This document shows positions 21,403 to 33,598 of a stretch of 64,000 nucleotides of DNA, piece after piece. Location of the stretch: the NCBI GenBank assembly GCA_907164885.2, contig OU015492.1, forward strand, positions 204,545,009 to 204,609,008. Direction: 5' to 3'. The notes under the pieces are model-generated. The model was not told the DNA's origin. It saw only the letters and a program-made list of their open reading frames with translations, and ran no database searches. Numbering within the stretch: the stretch's first letter is position 1; every line of letters begins with the position of its first letter. The DNA comes from Dolomedes plantarius. Its lineage: Eukaryota > Arthropoda > Arachnida > Araneae > Dolomedidae. Made by a program: the position numbers and the translations under genes.

Positions 21403-22600
21403 CAAGTGGTTCTCAAATCCACAAGCTTTCAATCGAATGACAGAGCCCTAGACCTTTGGGGAATCAGAGGCCCTGATTTTCCATTAGACCCAGTAGGCCC
21501 GCCTCCTCCCAAATTTTTATGTTAAAAAAAAACGAAAAAATTCCCAATTCAATTTTTTTTAATTTTACTTTTTAAGTAGAAATTTTTTTTATATATCCTT
21601 TCGAATTTTTTCAAACAATTTTCTAAACGAGTTGCAAATCTGCCCGATGACAGCATTTATAAGACACACAGAAGAGTGCATACAGTCTTCCAGACCAATC
21701 AAATATCATGTTAAAAGTTTGCAAATGAAAGACGTCATCCGATTGGTTGCAGTTGAATGCTACGCTTATACACTGATAAGGTTTGGTGAGATATCTGAAT
21801 CGCAGAAAAAAGAATTCATAATCAAATATCTTATAATTTATATTCCTTATTATTTTCTCATCAGTGCAAATATCTTTATAGTTTTGTCTGGTTGCATTGT
21901 ACAGTTTTTTCTGGTTCTATTGTATTTGTGATTTAATGATGAAGTTAATATGTTGTATTGCTTTTTGTTATTTGATAATGTTCTAGGCTTCTACGCCTCG
22001 AATAGCCAATACTTGGGAAAATGGTACTTTCAAATTGATTCATGATTTCTTTTTTGGTGTCAGTTTTCGAAATTTTACGCCCACATCAGTGTTAAGGGCC
22101 CCCTCCCCATCCCGAGTTGTGCCTATAGTCAAGAATTTTCTAAATCGGGAATTTTCTGAATCTCTAAATCTGGGTAATCATCTGGCGCGTAACTGTAAAT
22201 CTTTTGAATCCCTGTCCAGCTGACTAATGTAGTATAATGAAAAGTTCTCATCCTAGTCATCAATTGCAGCACCAGCAAATGAACCATTACTTTTTGTAAA
22301 ATACAATATATTACGATCTGTCGGAGGTGCCGATTGTCTTCTCAACAAAACTCAATATCGTCCTGAGGCCAGGCTCTAGTATCCAATAACGCGACTAACG
22401 TACTCCATATTCTTTTGCTTCTCTACCCCTCACTTACGAATTTAGCCATGTGCTACGTCTCACATATTACTTTTTAATTCAGATAAATATATTTACATGA
22501 TTCAGTTTTAAATTTGAGGTTTTGGAAAACATTTTGATAAAACTAAAACTTAAATTCAAACGGCGTTTTTTTTACCCATAAATAAGTTAATTTTAAAACC
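21403..22600. other. Unassigned sequence
   Basis: A 99-codon frame at 21632-21931 ends in a hydrophobic stretch but matches nothing I know, and its composition is AT-driven. No other feature is seen. Confidence 0.4.
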
Positions 22601-22604
22601 GTAA

Positions 22605-22853
22605 TTAAATCCAATTTACTCTCTTCGAACCGGGAACCACATCAAATGGATCTTTTAGCTCAAAGTTCAGATCTTTCCTCTCAGTTATAGTCATTTGCGA
22701 ATTACAATTAAGACAATTAGTACAAAAATACATATTAGCTATTAACCCAACATACATACAATAATCAATAATAGTTCTCTTACCCGCATTTTGTAAATCC
22801 CGAAAAAAATCTAAATCAACCCTCCCATTAGAAAAAGAAGCCATACCTAGCAA
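22605..22853 (-). pseudogene. Possible Merlin/IS1595-type transposase N terminus
   Basis: The minus-strand frame reads VDLDFFRDLQNAGKRTIIDY, then CMYVGLIANMYFCTNCLNCN and SQMTITERKD. A leading DFFRDLQN segment followed by a CxxC knuckle and a TERKD stretch resembles the N-terminal zinc ribbon of Merlin-type transposases that are common in arthropods. The second cysteine pair and catalytic domain are not visible. This is a tentative reading of an isolated 82-codon frame. Confidence 0.4.
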
Positions 22854-23720
22854 ATAAAAGTACGTCCGAGCGGTGGAACTGCAATCCCAAAAAGAACATT
22901 CAACGGTTTAAATTTTTGAAACAAGCGCGTTATATAAAATCCGGATTAAACTGGTCTACAAGTAAATCACAAGCTCTGATTGGCTGCTAACTATTCAAAC
23001 CGGAAGCAATAAATGGTTAACTTAAACATATTTTCCTTTTTCTTAGAGTTTGCAATAATTTCATTTTTAATTTTTAGCTGATTACTGTTCTCCCAACATT
23101 TCCTAAAGAAGTGAACAACATAATTAACATATTTTGATATAAGTACATCGCATTATGTCACGGCACAAGTGCTAGAGATAAAAGCAGGAAACATGTTTGG
23201 AATAAACGAGAACCTACTACGCCATTTCATTATTGAACAGTAATGAATCATCCTCTTCTTTAAAGTTTTGAATCCTGTAGTAATGTTTCAATATATATTA
23301 TAACTGTAGCAGCAATGCAGAGAATATTAAGGGTTAATTACTGTAATTATTTACCACTTATACTTGAATAAATTAACTGTGAATTTCGATGAGTCACGGG
23401 TTTGAATCGCTGGTAATTAACTTGAATTACTACTTATTTACATAAGCACCTATGTAGTAATGAAAATAAAAGAATGTTTCAAGTATAATTCCTATGGAAT
23501 AAACTGAGTATATTGAAATGTATATAGTATTGTAAACTTTTCTCAGTACATTAATTAAACCCGTGGATGCGTTCTAATTGATATAGAAGCAAAATATTCA
23601 TAATGAAAAATCGTTTGATCATTAATTTCTAATACAATTATTACCCGAAAAACAAGAAGAAAAGTTTTTTTTCACAATCAAATGGGAAATGTACTTTACA
23701 TGAAACGTACTTTCAATTTA
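22854..23720. other. Unassigned sequence
   Basis: Possible leader of the frame above at 22854-23030, then AT-rich sequence without recognisable content. Confidence 0.4.
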
Positions 23721-23724
23721 AACT

Positions 23725-24348
23725 TATAGAGAATTTGCACTTCTACCCTAATTTTGGGTGTGTATATCTTGAAGTGGCACTCTAAATAATTTCATTCAAA
23801 CCCAGTTCTTATATAACAACAATGTTTATTCAAATATTTGCAGATGTAAATTTTTCTTTTCAACATAAAACAAGCGCACTGCTAGTACGAGATATATAAT
23901 ATTTATGCAAGGTAAATACAATTCAATATATTTTCTGGTATAACTATTCATGGAATGACAATACAACTTAAGATACTCCCAAATACTTCGGAAAGTCGAC
24001 CAGCAATGCTGCTTCGTAAACTTTGGGTCTAATAAAACTCGCGTAGGTTTGAAGCAACCTAGCTATTCCTCGAGCGGCTGCTCTCAAAACTCAACTATTA
24101 TTAAACCAGACTCTAAGCCTAGCTCCAGCTCCATACTTCGTTTCGTCAGCTCTACTCCTCCTTTCACTTCCTCTCACTTCCTTAACACTTCTTCGTCCGC
24201 ACTTCCTAGTTCCTTCTTTTCGTTAATCTAGCTGCTTGGTATTTATGACAACCGCGTATGCCTCAATTAGCATATCTTAAGCGGCTTCTTTAGATTTATT
24301 CACCTAAAAGTTCGATTATTGTGAATCGAATCTTATGTAAACCTTACA
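23725..24348 (-). mobile_element. Solo LTR, family L1, copy C
   Basis: The termini on the plus strand are TATAGAG and CCTTACA, as in copies A and B. An AACT target duplication flanks it (23721-23724 and 24349-24352). It is longer than the other copies (624 bp) and the most diverged internally, with the conserved ends CACTTCTACCC and GAATCGAATCTTATGTA. Read as an LTR on the minus strand. Confidence 0.85.
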
Positions 24349-24352
24349 AACT

Positions 24353-24500
24353 TTATTTACTATTGAATTTCAAAAGACCATTACGCTGAAAAAAACAATA
24401 GACTATGATATTCTTCAATCAACAAAAGTTTTTAAAAGTACTACAGTAACGTTTGATTTGGAGCAAAATATTATGAAGTAATGATGCTATAGTATGTGCC
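24353..24500. other. Short unassigned spacer
   Basis: AT-rich sequence between the solo LTR and the hAT MITE, with nothing recognisable. Confidence 0.4.
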
Positions 24501-24508
24501 ATCTATGC

Positions 24509-25114
24509 CAGCGGTTCTCAACCTGGGGGGCGTAGAAGAATTTCAAGGGAGGCGTGAGTTTAAAAAAAGTAAAATAAAAAGTAAAACTAACTATAATTTA
24601 CTGTACTCATATTTTGCGGTGACAATGTAACCATAACGTACTTTCGACATAGGAAGACGATAACTGTCGTAATTGTAAAAACACGATAATTGCCGTACGT
24701 CTGGGCGTTGAAAGTGACCTGAGGTATGCATTGTCACAGTTACTACGCAATATTAAAAAACTTGTCAAGGAGAAACAGTGCTAGCCCTCTCATTAATGTT
24801 GTGAAAGTGACTGGTATTACATGACAACCTCACCTAGATCCTTGATTACCTCAAATATATTTCATCTGTATTTAATTCTTTGATTTCATATGTTCTAATA
24901 CTAATATGTTCCAAATTAGGATACATATAATAATATTAAATTTTGTATACGAAATTATCTAGTCTATATTTTTATTTAATAACAAGCTTCAGTTTCAAAT
25001 TCCGATTGCACTATTTGTATTGGCCACATATGGTAGTGGTGGTGGTGGGGGAGGCGTGGCCTCACATCAGTGTTCAAAGGGGGGCACAGAGCCTGAAAGG
25101 TTGAGAAGACCCTG
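24509..25114. mobile_element. hAT MITE with 8-bp target duplication
   Basis: The left end CAGCGGTTCTCAACCTGGGG and the right end, reverse complement CAGGGTCTTCTCAACCTTTC, have the classical hAT CAG(n)GGTTCTCAACC form. ATCTATGC is duplicated exactly at 24501-24508 and 25115-25122. No coding sequence; 606 bp. Confidence 0.95.
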
Positions 25115-25122
25115 ATCTATGC

Positions 25123-25602
<480 letters not shown>

Positions 25603-25667
25603 GGCTTGGTACAAGAAGTGCCTAAGTCAGTTTTCTCCAAGATAACTTATGTCTCTTTAAAAAATAT

Positions 25668-25765
25668 ATTATTTTCAATGTAAGAAGTACCCAGTTTGTA
25701 CAATGGTTTAGAAAATACTTTTAAAGCATCGGACAGGTTTAGGTACTTCTTACATTGAAAATAAT
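25668..25765. repeat. Stem-loop with 24-base perfect arms
   Basis: ATTATTTTCAATGTAAGAAG plus TACC at 25668-25691 is exactly complementary to 25742-25765, with a 50-base loop. It may be the remains of a small inverted-repeat element; no target duplication was identified. Confidence 0.85.
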
Positions 25766-25774
25766 TAATAAAAA

Positions 25775-26307
25775 TGTAGACATTCCTGTCTACGTGGCGG
25801 CATCTAGGGGGGTGTATAAGAACAACACACTTGAGTAATAAATACGCTACACTTTGTAAAACTCAACAACTATTAATTTATTAATGTAGACAGCAATTAT
25901 GATATTCCGGAGAGCCTACTTTAATGTCTCTTGTACAATATAACAATAACCACGGGATAGCTTCGCTTCCCTTCAACAGAACAAAAGATCGGGCAGCTTT
26001 CTCGCTCCCGTCAAATACACCACAACGCAGGCCTTGACTCGCCCCGTTGGAATTACAATCTCTCTCGTGCCTCGCATGGAGTCCAAAACATAACCTCCCT
26101 CAACGAGGTCTGTAGCTCTCTCTTCTAAAAACCTGCACCCTCTCGCGTGGGGCACAAGAAAACATATCCCTCTGTCGAGTCGGGGTCATTCAACCCTCGA
26201 CTGTCCCCTCAAGAATGTCGCAGGAAAAAGGGTTTGGTGAGTCTCTGGCTCTAAGCATAGCAACAGAGAATATTACTATGGTATAAGAAGAGATTTCGCA
26301 TAAATCC

Positions 26308-26311
<4 letters not shown>
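25775..26311 (-). mobile_element. Possible solo LTR
   Basis: The segment starts TGTAGACATTCC and ends ATCCTACA, so it has TG and CA ends on both strands. It is clearly richer in G and C than its surroundings and has no long frame of interest. On the minus strand AATAAATT-like signals would lie near its end. No target duplication was found, and a TA array abuts the right end, so the call is uncertain. Confidence 0.4.

Positions 26312-26347
<36 letters not shown>
26312..26347. repeat. TA microsatellite
   Basis: A TA run that ends exactly at the left terminus of the small pogo-type MITE. Confidence 0.95.
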
Positions 26348-26350
<3 letters not shown>

Positions 26351-26520
26351 TGGAATCTCGATCGATCGTTTTCCGAATCATCGTTTTCTCGTATGTGTCG
26401 TTTATTTCACCCAGTCCTGACGATCATCTTGCTTTGTTATGTTCCCGTATCTATCGTTTTCCCTCATTTATCGTTCAGTTCATTCGGTCCCTTGAAAAAC
26501 GATAGACCGAGATTCCAGTG
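26348..26520. mobile_element. Pogo/Tigger-type MITE, 173 bp
   Basis: The ends are CAGTGGAATCTCGATCGATC and, reverse complemented, CACTGGAATCTCGGTCTATC. TA lies on both sides within TA arrays. Size, TA target and CAGT start suit a pogo-type miniature element. Non-coding, although a spurious frame crosses it. Confidence 0.85.

Positions 26521-26594
<74 letters not shown>
26521..26594. repeat. TA microsatellite
   Basis: A long TA run beginning directly at the right terminus of the MITE. Confidence 0.95.
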
Positions 26595-26597
<3 letters not shown>

Positions 26598-28797
26598 CCC
26601 TCCCAAACCTAAATCCTGGCAACTCCAGTGATGCCGCGAAATTAAATCACAGAATATCTTATTGAATAGAACCTAACTCCAAAATATCCCAATGATCTAG
26701 CTCAGTTTCTACCTCTGTGTGTCTTCCACCTCTGTGTGTTTCACAATTAATTATAAATGGCTGTATTTATTTCTTTGTTAGTACCTTCCTATTCAGCTTA
26801 AATTTTGGATCTTAAAGGGTCTTAATGTAAATTAACTAATCTAAATAATGTCGAGACAACGTTATCAATCCACTGAAGCAATGTATTCTTAGACATACAT
26901 ACTGTGTGTGCATAAAGTAAGCTAGGGAAAATGAAGTGATAACTTAGATCATGTGTATCCAGTCAAATTAAGGGATGTCTGGTGACAAGGAACATGTTAG
27001 TTCCCAATAAATACAATTGTTGCAGAAGATCTCTCTTTTGTGTCGCTCTTGAGATGTAAGAGAATAACAGTAACTTCCCAGTGTGTAACATTTACTGAAG
27101 TGCATACACAGACATATATAGTAAACTCGAACTCGCAGACATGCAGTTTTAAATCATAAGGGTAACTAACTTAAATGCAAACACTCTGAAAAACTAACTG
27201 GAAAACAGTTAGAAAAATATTCTTTAAAACTTTTTCCCTAGAAAATGAAAAAAAAATTAAAAATAAAATTAAAGTAATAATTAAAATTTAAAATAAAAGA
27301 ACCTTCATTTAGTGGTAAAGGGTGGCACAAATTGATATAATGTGGCATAAAACTTTAAGAGGAGTAAAATATTTTGATCAGATTATCTTTTACGCAAAGT
27401 TAATTTAAGAAAACCTCTTTATATGTTGCATATTTTTTAATTTAAATTTAATTTAGATTTAAGAAGGTGATTAAATAATCCGTCAAGATGCAAAGTCAAC
27501 ACAGCCCTTTAACTGTTCTACTTTTGTAGTACTTGTATTTTGTTTACCTGTATTTTTCTTTAACTGTCTTTTTAAATTAATATCCTTTGTAGTCTTTTAG
27601 TCTTCATAGTCATGAACACATAAAGTTATATGCAACCAGTGGGATAAATATTGCACGTGTGAGTAAAAAAAGAATTTTACAAGTAAATGAGTTGGAAAAT
27701 GACCAGCGACCTTGAATAATAACTGTTGCGAAGTGCTTCTTTTGTAGGGAAGGTAAGGTTGAAGTTATACTCTGGTAACTACGGCTCTAGTGAAGGGATA
27801 TTAGTTTTGGGTAGCGTTTGGGTGCCTCATACATGATGTCTGAAATTCTCTTGTCGGTGTTGAACAAGCTGTGGTTCTTTTTGAACATTGTGTGTTAGTG
27901 GGTATAAATTTAGACCAAGCTTTTTTTACATTACTAAATGCTGGTTCACCGATTGAACTGAACGAGAAATAGACAATTTCGGATGTTATAAAATTACGTG
28001 AAACCTTTAGGCAATGTAAAATGTTCAATTTTCTTGACGAAAAGCACCTCTAATGTTTCAGTAATAATTAATCGACAAGATTCTGTTAATTCCTTTATTG
28101 CCCTTATGCTTTTCTAAAATCTAGCCGGGCTCTAGCAAAAGCAATTAAATCTTCTAAATATTTTTAAGCTGAATGACAAGGTAAAGCAAAATTCATGAGT
28201 GAGAGTAATTGCTGATATAGTAAAAGTATCTGCACAATCAATATGATCATCGTACTACTTGAAATTTCTACCTACTTCAAAAAGGTAAGAATTCCATTAC
28301 ATTGTAAGGTAGATAATCAAGATAGTTTAGAAATAAGATAGTGTAGTATGTAGGGAAAAACATTTGCAGTTGTGCTACATTCAAGCTAATATTCCACTTG
28401 CTGCATTTATTTATTAAAAAATTACGAACTATATTAATCTGGTTCTTCCTTTGCACATTTCCTTCAACTGAATATGAACTCGACTAGACTTATGATAAAG
28501 GATAATGGTTATGACTGAGTTTAAACATTTTAACAACTGCATACCAGATGTGCGAACTGAACCGATGTCTCTTGATTTTAAAATAAACGTTCTAATTACT
28601 AGAATATCTCTGTAATGTCAGAGAATCTCATATCAGATATTTCATCTACTACCTTCTGAAGAAATTTAAGAAATATTAAACCACCAAGAATTCAAGCGTC
28701 AGGCTTTTATTCGTTCAAGAGTACCAACTAAATACACGCTTTGCGCAAAACGCGAAGCAGTAAGGTGGCGCTATCAGTACGCCAAAAACAAATAATA
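26595..28797. other. Unassigned 2.2-kb AT-rich sequence
   Basis: No gene, RNA or repeat shared within the window is recognised. The frame at 27801-28028 (75 codons, minus) shows no motif. Confidence 0.45.
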
Positions 28798-28799
28798 TA

Positions 28800-29566
28800 C
28801 AGTATGCCCACTAAAGTCCCTTCCCACCCTCTTAACTTTGGAACGGCTGCTGCTACAATTATAAAAGTTGTGTCTAGGTATAGTAAAGTAGCCATGCGCT
28901 ACTGAATAAAACCACCTACCGCGCCACCTGGTGGAAAACTGCGGAGTTAGCAATCCTATCTCGAAAACGGAACGAGATAGGGGAAAAAAGTGATTTACAA
29001 AGTTGTAGAAAATCATCGATTTAGTACAAATAGATACCTTGGGGACATTAATGGAAAAAATAGAACGGTTAAAACTCGCATTTGTTTTTTCGTGATTTCC
29101 TACATTGTGACGTGACAAAACGATCTGAGAAAGAAAAAAACAACTAGTTTTAACAATATACCTTTATTTGAGATGTTCAAACATCTCACCGTCATTGCGG
29201 TGTCGTGTTTTGCCCGAAAGATAATCATTTCTCCTTCCGTTCAAGTTTCGTGACGTCACAGTGTAGGAAATCACGAAAAAACAAATGCGCTTTTTAACCA
29301 TTTTATTCTTCGCATTAATGTCCACAAGGTTTCTTTTCTTACTAATTCGATAATGTTCTACAACTTTCTAAATAACTTTTTTCCTCTATTTCATTCCGTT
29401 TTCAAGATAGGAATGCTAACTCCGCTGTTTTCCACCAGGTGGCGTGGTAGGTGGTTTTATTCAGTAGCGCATGGCTACTTTACTATACCTAGACACCACT
29501 TTTATGAATATAGCAGCAGCCGTTCCGAAGTTAAGAGGGTGGGAAGGGACTTTAGTGGGCATACTG
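28800..29566. mobile_element. Fold-back MITE with about 325-bp arms
   Basis: The left end CAGTATGCCCACTAAAGTCC and the right end are inverted copies, flanked by TA (28798-28799 and 29567-29568). The arms (28800-29127 and 29240-29566) are about 85 to 90 percent alike by eye and surround a 112-base centre. The similar 87-114-codon frames on opposite strands are the two arms read through, not genes. A transcript would fold into a long hairpin. Confidence 0.9.
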
Positions 29567-29603
29567 TATATAATTTCATTTTCCAACACCTTCTTTTGCA
29601 ATC

Positions 29604-29765
29604 CGACATCCTATAGTGGTTAGCATTAAGAGCCTCCACACAGCGAGCTTGAGTTCGAATCCTGGATAAGACAGGGACATTCCAGTGCTGGCCGTTCTTA
29701 GTGAGTAATGTCGGTTCCCTTACCCAAGAAAATAGGAGGGCAAAGGGCCTGAGGTGTTGGGAAAA
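29604..29765 (+). repeat. tRNA-derived SINE, second family
   Basis: A-box-like TAGTGGTTAGCAT (29614-29626) and B-box-like GAGTTCGAATCC (29651-29662) are spaced as in a tRNA. A non-tRNA tail runs to about 29765. It differs from the SINE at 4788. Exact ends are not resolved. Confidence 0.68.
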
Positions 29766-30372
29766 AACCCTTCTTTTGCGACCACAATCTGTTAGTTTTT
29801 GTATAGACTGATAGGCATGCACAATATGTTAGTTTTTAGACAAGTCCCGCAGGATGTTCGCCACACTCATTTTCAGCATTAAACTATTCGACAAACGGTC
29901 GAGTGACACTTTAACGGTCGTCCTCAAAATTAAGGATCGAACGCACATCACTGGAGTTTAGAGCAACAGTCTGACAAAGGCACCATCCTGATGATGTAAA
30001 GGATTTTCATATTGTGTAATTCGTTCCTTACAACCTCAGAGGCAACTGCCTGCAATTTTCACTCAAAATGTTTTACATGTTGATTACGGCTGACAGAGAT
30101 TGTCAACATGGTATCAGAAATGAGACAGATTGCTTTCTACAGTGATATTTGAAACGGAAGTTCTCTTTCACAAATGTTGTAGTCAATGGAGTGTCCCTAG
30201 AACAGCATCTATTCTGTAAATAGAAACACAAGACAGCGATTGTTATTCGGATGGCCTTCAACCGAAGGCCTATAAAATACTAATCCAGAATTTGCCTTTC
30301 CTTCCCCAGAGCAAATTAAAGTGTACAAATACGATATATATTTGTAAAAATTTGAGCTGAAATCAAATGCAA
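29766..30372. other. Unassigned sequence
   Basis: Nothing recognisable; there is a short palindrome CCGAAGGCC context at 30258-30275. Confidence 0.4.
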
Positions 30373-30374
30373 TA

Positions 30375-30782
30375 CAGGATGTTGCCGATTTCGACCGACA
30401 AATTCAGAGGGGTGATAGTAGGCATAATCACATAGGAATGTATGACCGGAAATGCTAACCTGACGCTGGAGGGCGCTGTTTACTTAATCGGGCCATACCT
30501 CTTACCAACCCCTCTGGATGGCAGGAAATATCGCATTTTTCTGGAGGAGGTAGAAAACTCAAAAACAAAACAGAATCACATAGGAATGACCGGAAACGCA
30601 AACTTGGTCAACTAGAGAATAAACAAAGATGCCGAAATGTTGACTTTTCATTTCTGCATCTTTGTTTATCCTCTAGCTGACCAGGTTTCTGTTTTCGGTC
30701 TTACATTCCTATGTGATTATTGCTCGTCTTGATGCCTACTATCACTCCTCTGAAATTGTCGGTCGAATTCGGCAACACCCTG
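30375..30782. mobile_element. Small mariner-type fold-back, mosaic
   Basis: The left end CAGGATGTTGCCGATTTCGA and the right end, reverse complement CAGGGTGTTGCCGAATTCGA, lie at TA (30373-30374 and 30783-30784). Inside, AATCACATAGGAATGTATGA and GCGTCAGG-like blocks recur inverted. A transposase scrap reads YLIGPYLLPTPLDG then FLEEV, related to 11876-12630 and 55033-56775. A second inverted pair (AACAAAGATGCCGAAATG and its complement) lies at 30622-30671. Confidence 0.8.
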
Positions 30783-30784
30783 TA

Positions 30785-31771
30785 TAAATAAATTGTATTT
30801 TGACCTCCAGAACAAACAAAACAAATTCATTTCAAATTTCATGACTGTCCTTTGTCCGTTGAAGGAGGGAAACTTTTATTAAAGGAGCAAAACTATTTCA
30901 AAAATAATTTCTATATCCAGCTTTCCTAGAACTTTAAGGGGGATTCGGGGTACATTTTTTTCCTATTTTCCAAGAAATTTGTTACTATTTTTAACCACTG
31001 TTTTACCTTTACATATACAAATACCTGATCAATTTAAAATTTTGTTCCAATAAAATTCAAAATTTAGAGGGTTTATTTTTCCTATACAATCTGAACCAAT
31101 TCCTCTATGTGCTTTTTTTTTTCACTGACATGCGTAGCAAATTTTTCAAAATAGTTTGTCGTCTGGTTTGTCGTCTGGTCAAAAAATTAGATAATTAAAA
31201 ATTTTAATCGTTTTAAATGGCAAAAATTTTTTTTTTGTTCATAGTTAATTTTGCTTTAGTAAAAACATTTTAAATTTTTTTTCCAGTCCAAAAATTTTAA
31301 GGTTTTTAGACTACGCCGATCTGAACTTTCAATTTTTTTTTCCAGTCTAAAAATTTTAAGACTAATGAATGTAGTACAAATGAACTCTGAGAAATTTTTT
31401 ATAAGTATACTTTGCGAAAAAATTCTTTATATCCTTTCAGATGGGAAAAATTCCATTACTATATAATAAGGCTTGAAAGCACAGCAAGGCACGCATACAC
31501 AGTATAGCAGAAAAGTGTTATTTTCGACCTCGGAATTATTGCAAAAATAGGCGATATGTGATATTTTAGTAAAAATTTCTATAGTAGTATGTTTAGGGTC
31601 CACAAAATGAAACTCTTCTTTTTTTGAGAATTTTGTATATCTCATGTATCCTTTTAAAACATGAAACTAGATATAAGAACTTTTAGTTAAAAATGTTTCA
31701 TAATATTTACTTAAACATTTTTGCAAGGGTTCTTTATTAGACTTTAAAATGAATTTAATTGTAATATTTTG
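30785..31771. other. AT-rich sequence with a single TTAAGGGGG end
   Basis: TTAAGGGGGATTCGGGGTAC at 30934-30953 resembles the ends of the elements at 12703 and 35471, but no partner end was found nearby. The remainder is AT-rich with homopolymer runs and no gene. Confidence 0.45.
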
Positions 31772-31873
31772 AATGTATATTAGGAACGTATATTAGGAAC
31801 GTATTTGAATGTATATTAGGAATGTATATTAGGAAACGTATATTAACATTTAATGGTTAATTCCTAATATACA
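31772..31873. repeat. Short direct repeats of GTATATTAGGAA
   Basis: GTATATTAGGAAC or close variants occur four to five times, with an inverted TTCCTAATATAC at 31859-31871. Probably local slippage. Confidence 0.75.
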
Positions 31874-31971
31874 GTCAACCAGAATTTGGCGAATTATTCC
31901 CCCGTCTACTTTAGCCAATGTCAGTATTGACTCAAAGAAGATGGCACATCGTCTAGTGAAGGCGATTTATT

Positions 31972-32215
31972 TTAACGTAGGATTACTTTCCTCAATAACG
32001 GTCCTCCGGAAATAAAAAATTCAGAGTCGGTCGCGAGTTATAATTTTGGCATCGCACCAAACCCAGTAGCAGTAAACAGTTAATCAGAAAAGTACCAAAA
32101 TGCATCAAAAAAAAGGGACAAGAGGTAAGCCACGATAAGTAATCCTACGTTAATAACCCGCGGTAGTTTCGTTAGAAGAGACTACCTGAAATATTTTTTT
32201 TTTTACAGCAACTAT
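31972..32215. repeat. TTAACGTAGG-type repeat, copy B
   Basis: It begins TTAACGTAGGATTACTTTCC and carries inverted AGTAATCCTACGTTAA at 32138-32153. It continues outward with CCGCGGTAGTTTCGTTAGAA and GAGACTACCT. It is in the opposite orientation to copies A and C. The inner part contains GCATCAAAAA and TTCCGGAGG-like words shared with copy C. Confidence 0.75.
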
Positions 32216-33590
32216 GTGAAAGTTTGCAAACATGTTGGCTTTACAAAAACATCCTATGGATCCGCCTACCGCCGGCTACGCCATGAAACTGCTGGCGATG
32301 GAATCAGCGAACACGGCGGATAAAATATAACGGAAAACAAAAGAAAAAATGGGAAAGTGATAGTAACTAAAAAGCACTGAAAATTAACAGAGAAGGAAAT
32401 TAACAATATTTATAAAACAATATTTTTATAAAAACTCAAACTTTACGTCATCCAAGTCGTGGAAAAAGAAATTACAAAAGAGTTATTTCAGGGGAGTAGA
32501 TTAAAAATTCAGGTATATTCAACAGAAACAAAAGTAGATTACTTTCAAACAATTTTAAACAGCGTATTTAAAAATAAAAGTAAACAAGAAAAGTCGAGCT
32601 CGACTGTTCTATTATCGCATAGCCTTATGGGAAGGTCGTGCGCAGAGTAGACGGATTTTAAGAGACTGCGCATGGCAATAAGATATACGTCTACAGGAAA
32701 GTAACATAATCGCATTTGGCGACGGTATCTTTCATTTGGCGAATATTGCGATAGAGGCGAATATCAGGACCGTATATTGAGATGGAGCCCGTTTCATTAG
32801 TTTACATAAAAATGTTTGCCATTGAATAAAAAATCATCTATTTCCGTCATGAATTTTTACGCGAAAAATTAAAGCTGATTCAGATTTTGCTCTAAGCCGA
32901 GGTAAAAGGAAGGAATCGGGGTAATTTTGATAGAGGGCAAATCAGAAATGTTCTCATTAATAGCATTCTTTGTCAAGCTGAGGGAAGAATTTTTTTTTCA
33001 AAGAGGAATCATTAAATTGTATCTTACATTATCAATAACAAATAGTTTTTCAAATAGTTTTAGTATATCCAACTTAGCAGCAAGGTCATTCGGCACCGCG
33101 CAGACCAGTAGATCACTGTTAATAATCGAAAGACTTTGACTCAGGCTTTTTTAGGGTTGTTCACGATGCTCGCAGTCCATACGTCTCGCAACACAGCATT
33201 GGTTGGTGAGAGCATTGGTTGGTGGTGGCAAATTAAATTCTGAATTAGACACAAATTAATTGAAATATTCAATCCAAATTATAACGAAATATGTATTTCT
33301 TTTCGTATTGTATTGAAATTGGCTTGATTTGTCCCGAACCTGTAAACAAGGAATGACCAAATGGATCACGTTTAGTTTTGTAGAATCAAATATTGAAAAG
33401 TTATATTATAAAATATGAGCAACTTAAAAATTAAACATAAAAATATTTCCATTGGATTACTGCAAAAACGACAAAGAATATACGAATTCCTTGAAAAGAA
33501 TAGCTAAAATTAGAAGACTAAGTTGTTTTGGTGCTTTGTTGAAGAATTCATTTCAAATAGTACAATGTTGGTAATACATGATTTAAGGCA
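32216..33590. other. Unassigned sequence
   Basis: At 32217-32330 a 38-codon plus-strand stretch reads YVKVCKHVGFTKTSYGSAYR then RLRHETAGDG; I do not recognise it. TTTGGCGAA words near 31886 and 32734 hint at ends of an element holding the repeat at 31972, but the terminal match is weak. Confidence 0.35.
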
Positions 33591-33598
33591 GGGGTGTC

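Noticed and set aside
28774..29822. Similar 87 to 114-codon frames on opposite strands
   Set aside because: They are the two arms of the fold-back MITE at 28800-29566 and the neighbouring SINE read through.
31870..32785. DNA element around the TTAACGTAGG repeat copy B
   Set aside because: Possible ends at TATACAGTC and TATACGGTC share too few bases to support an inverted repeat.
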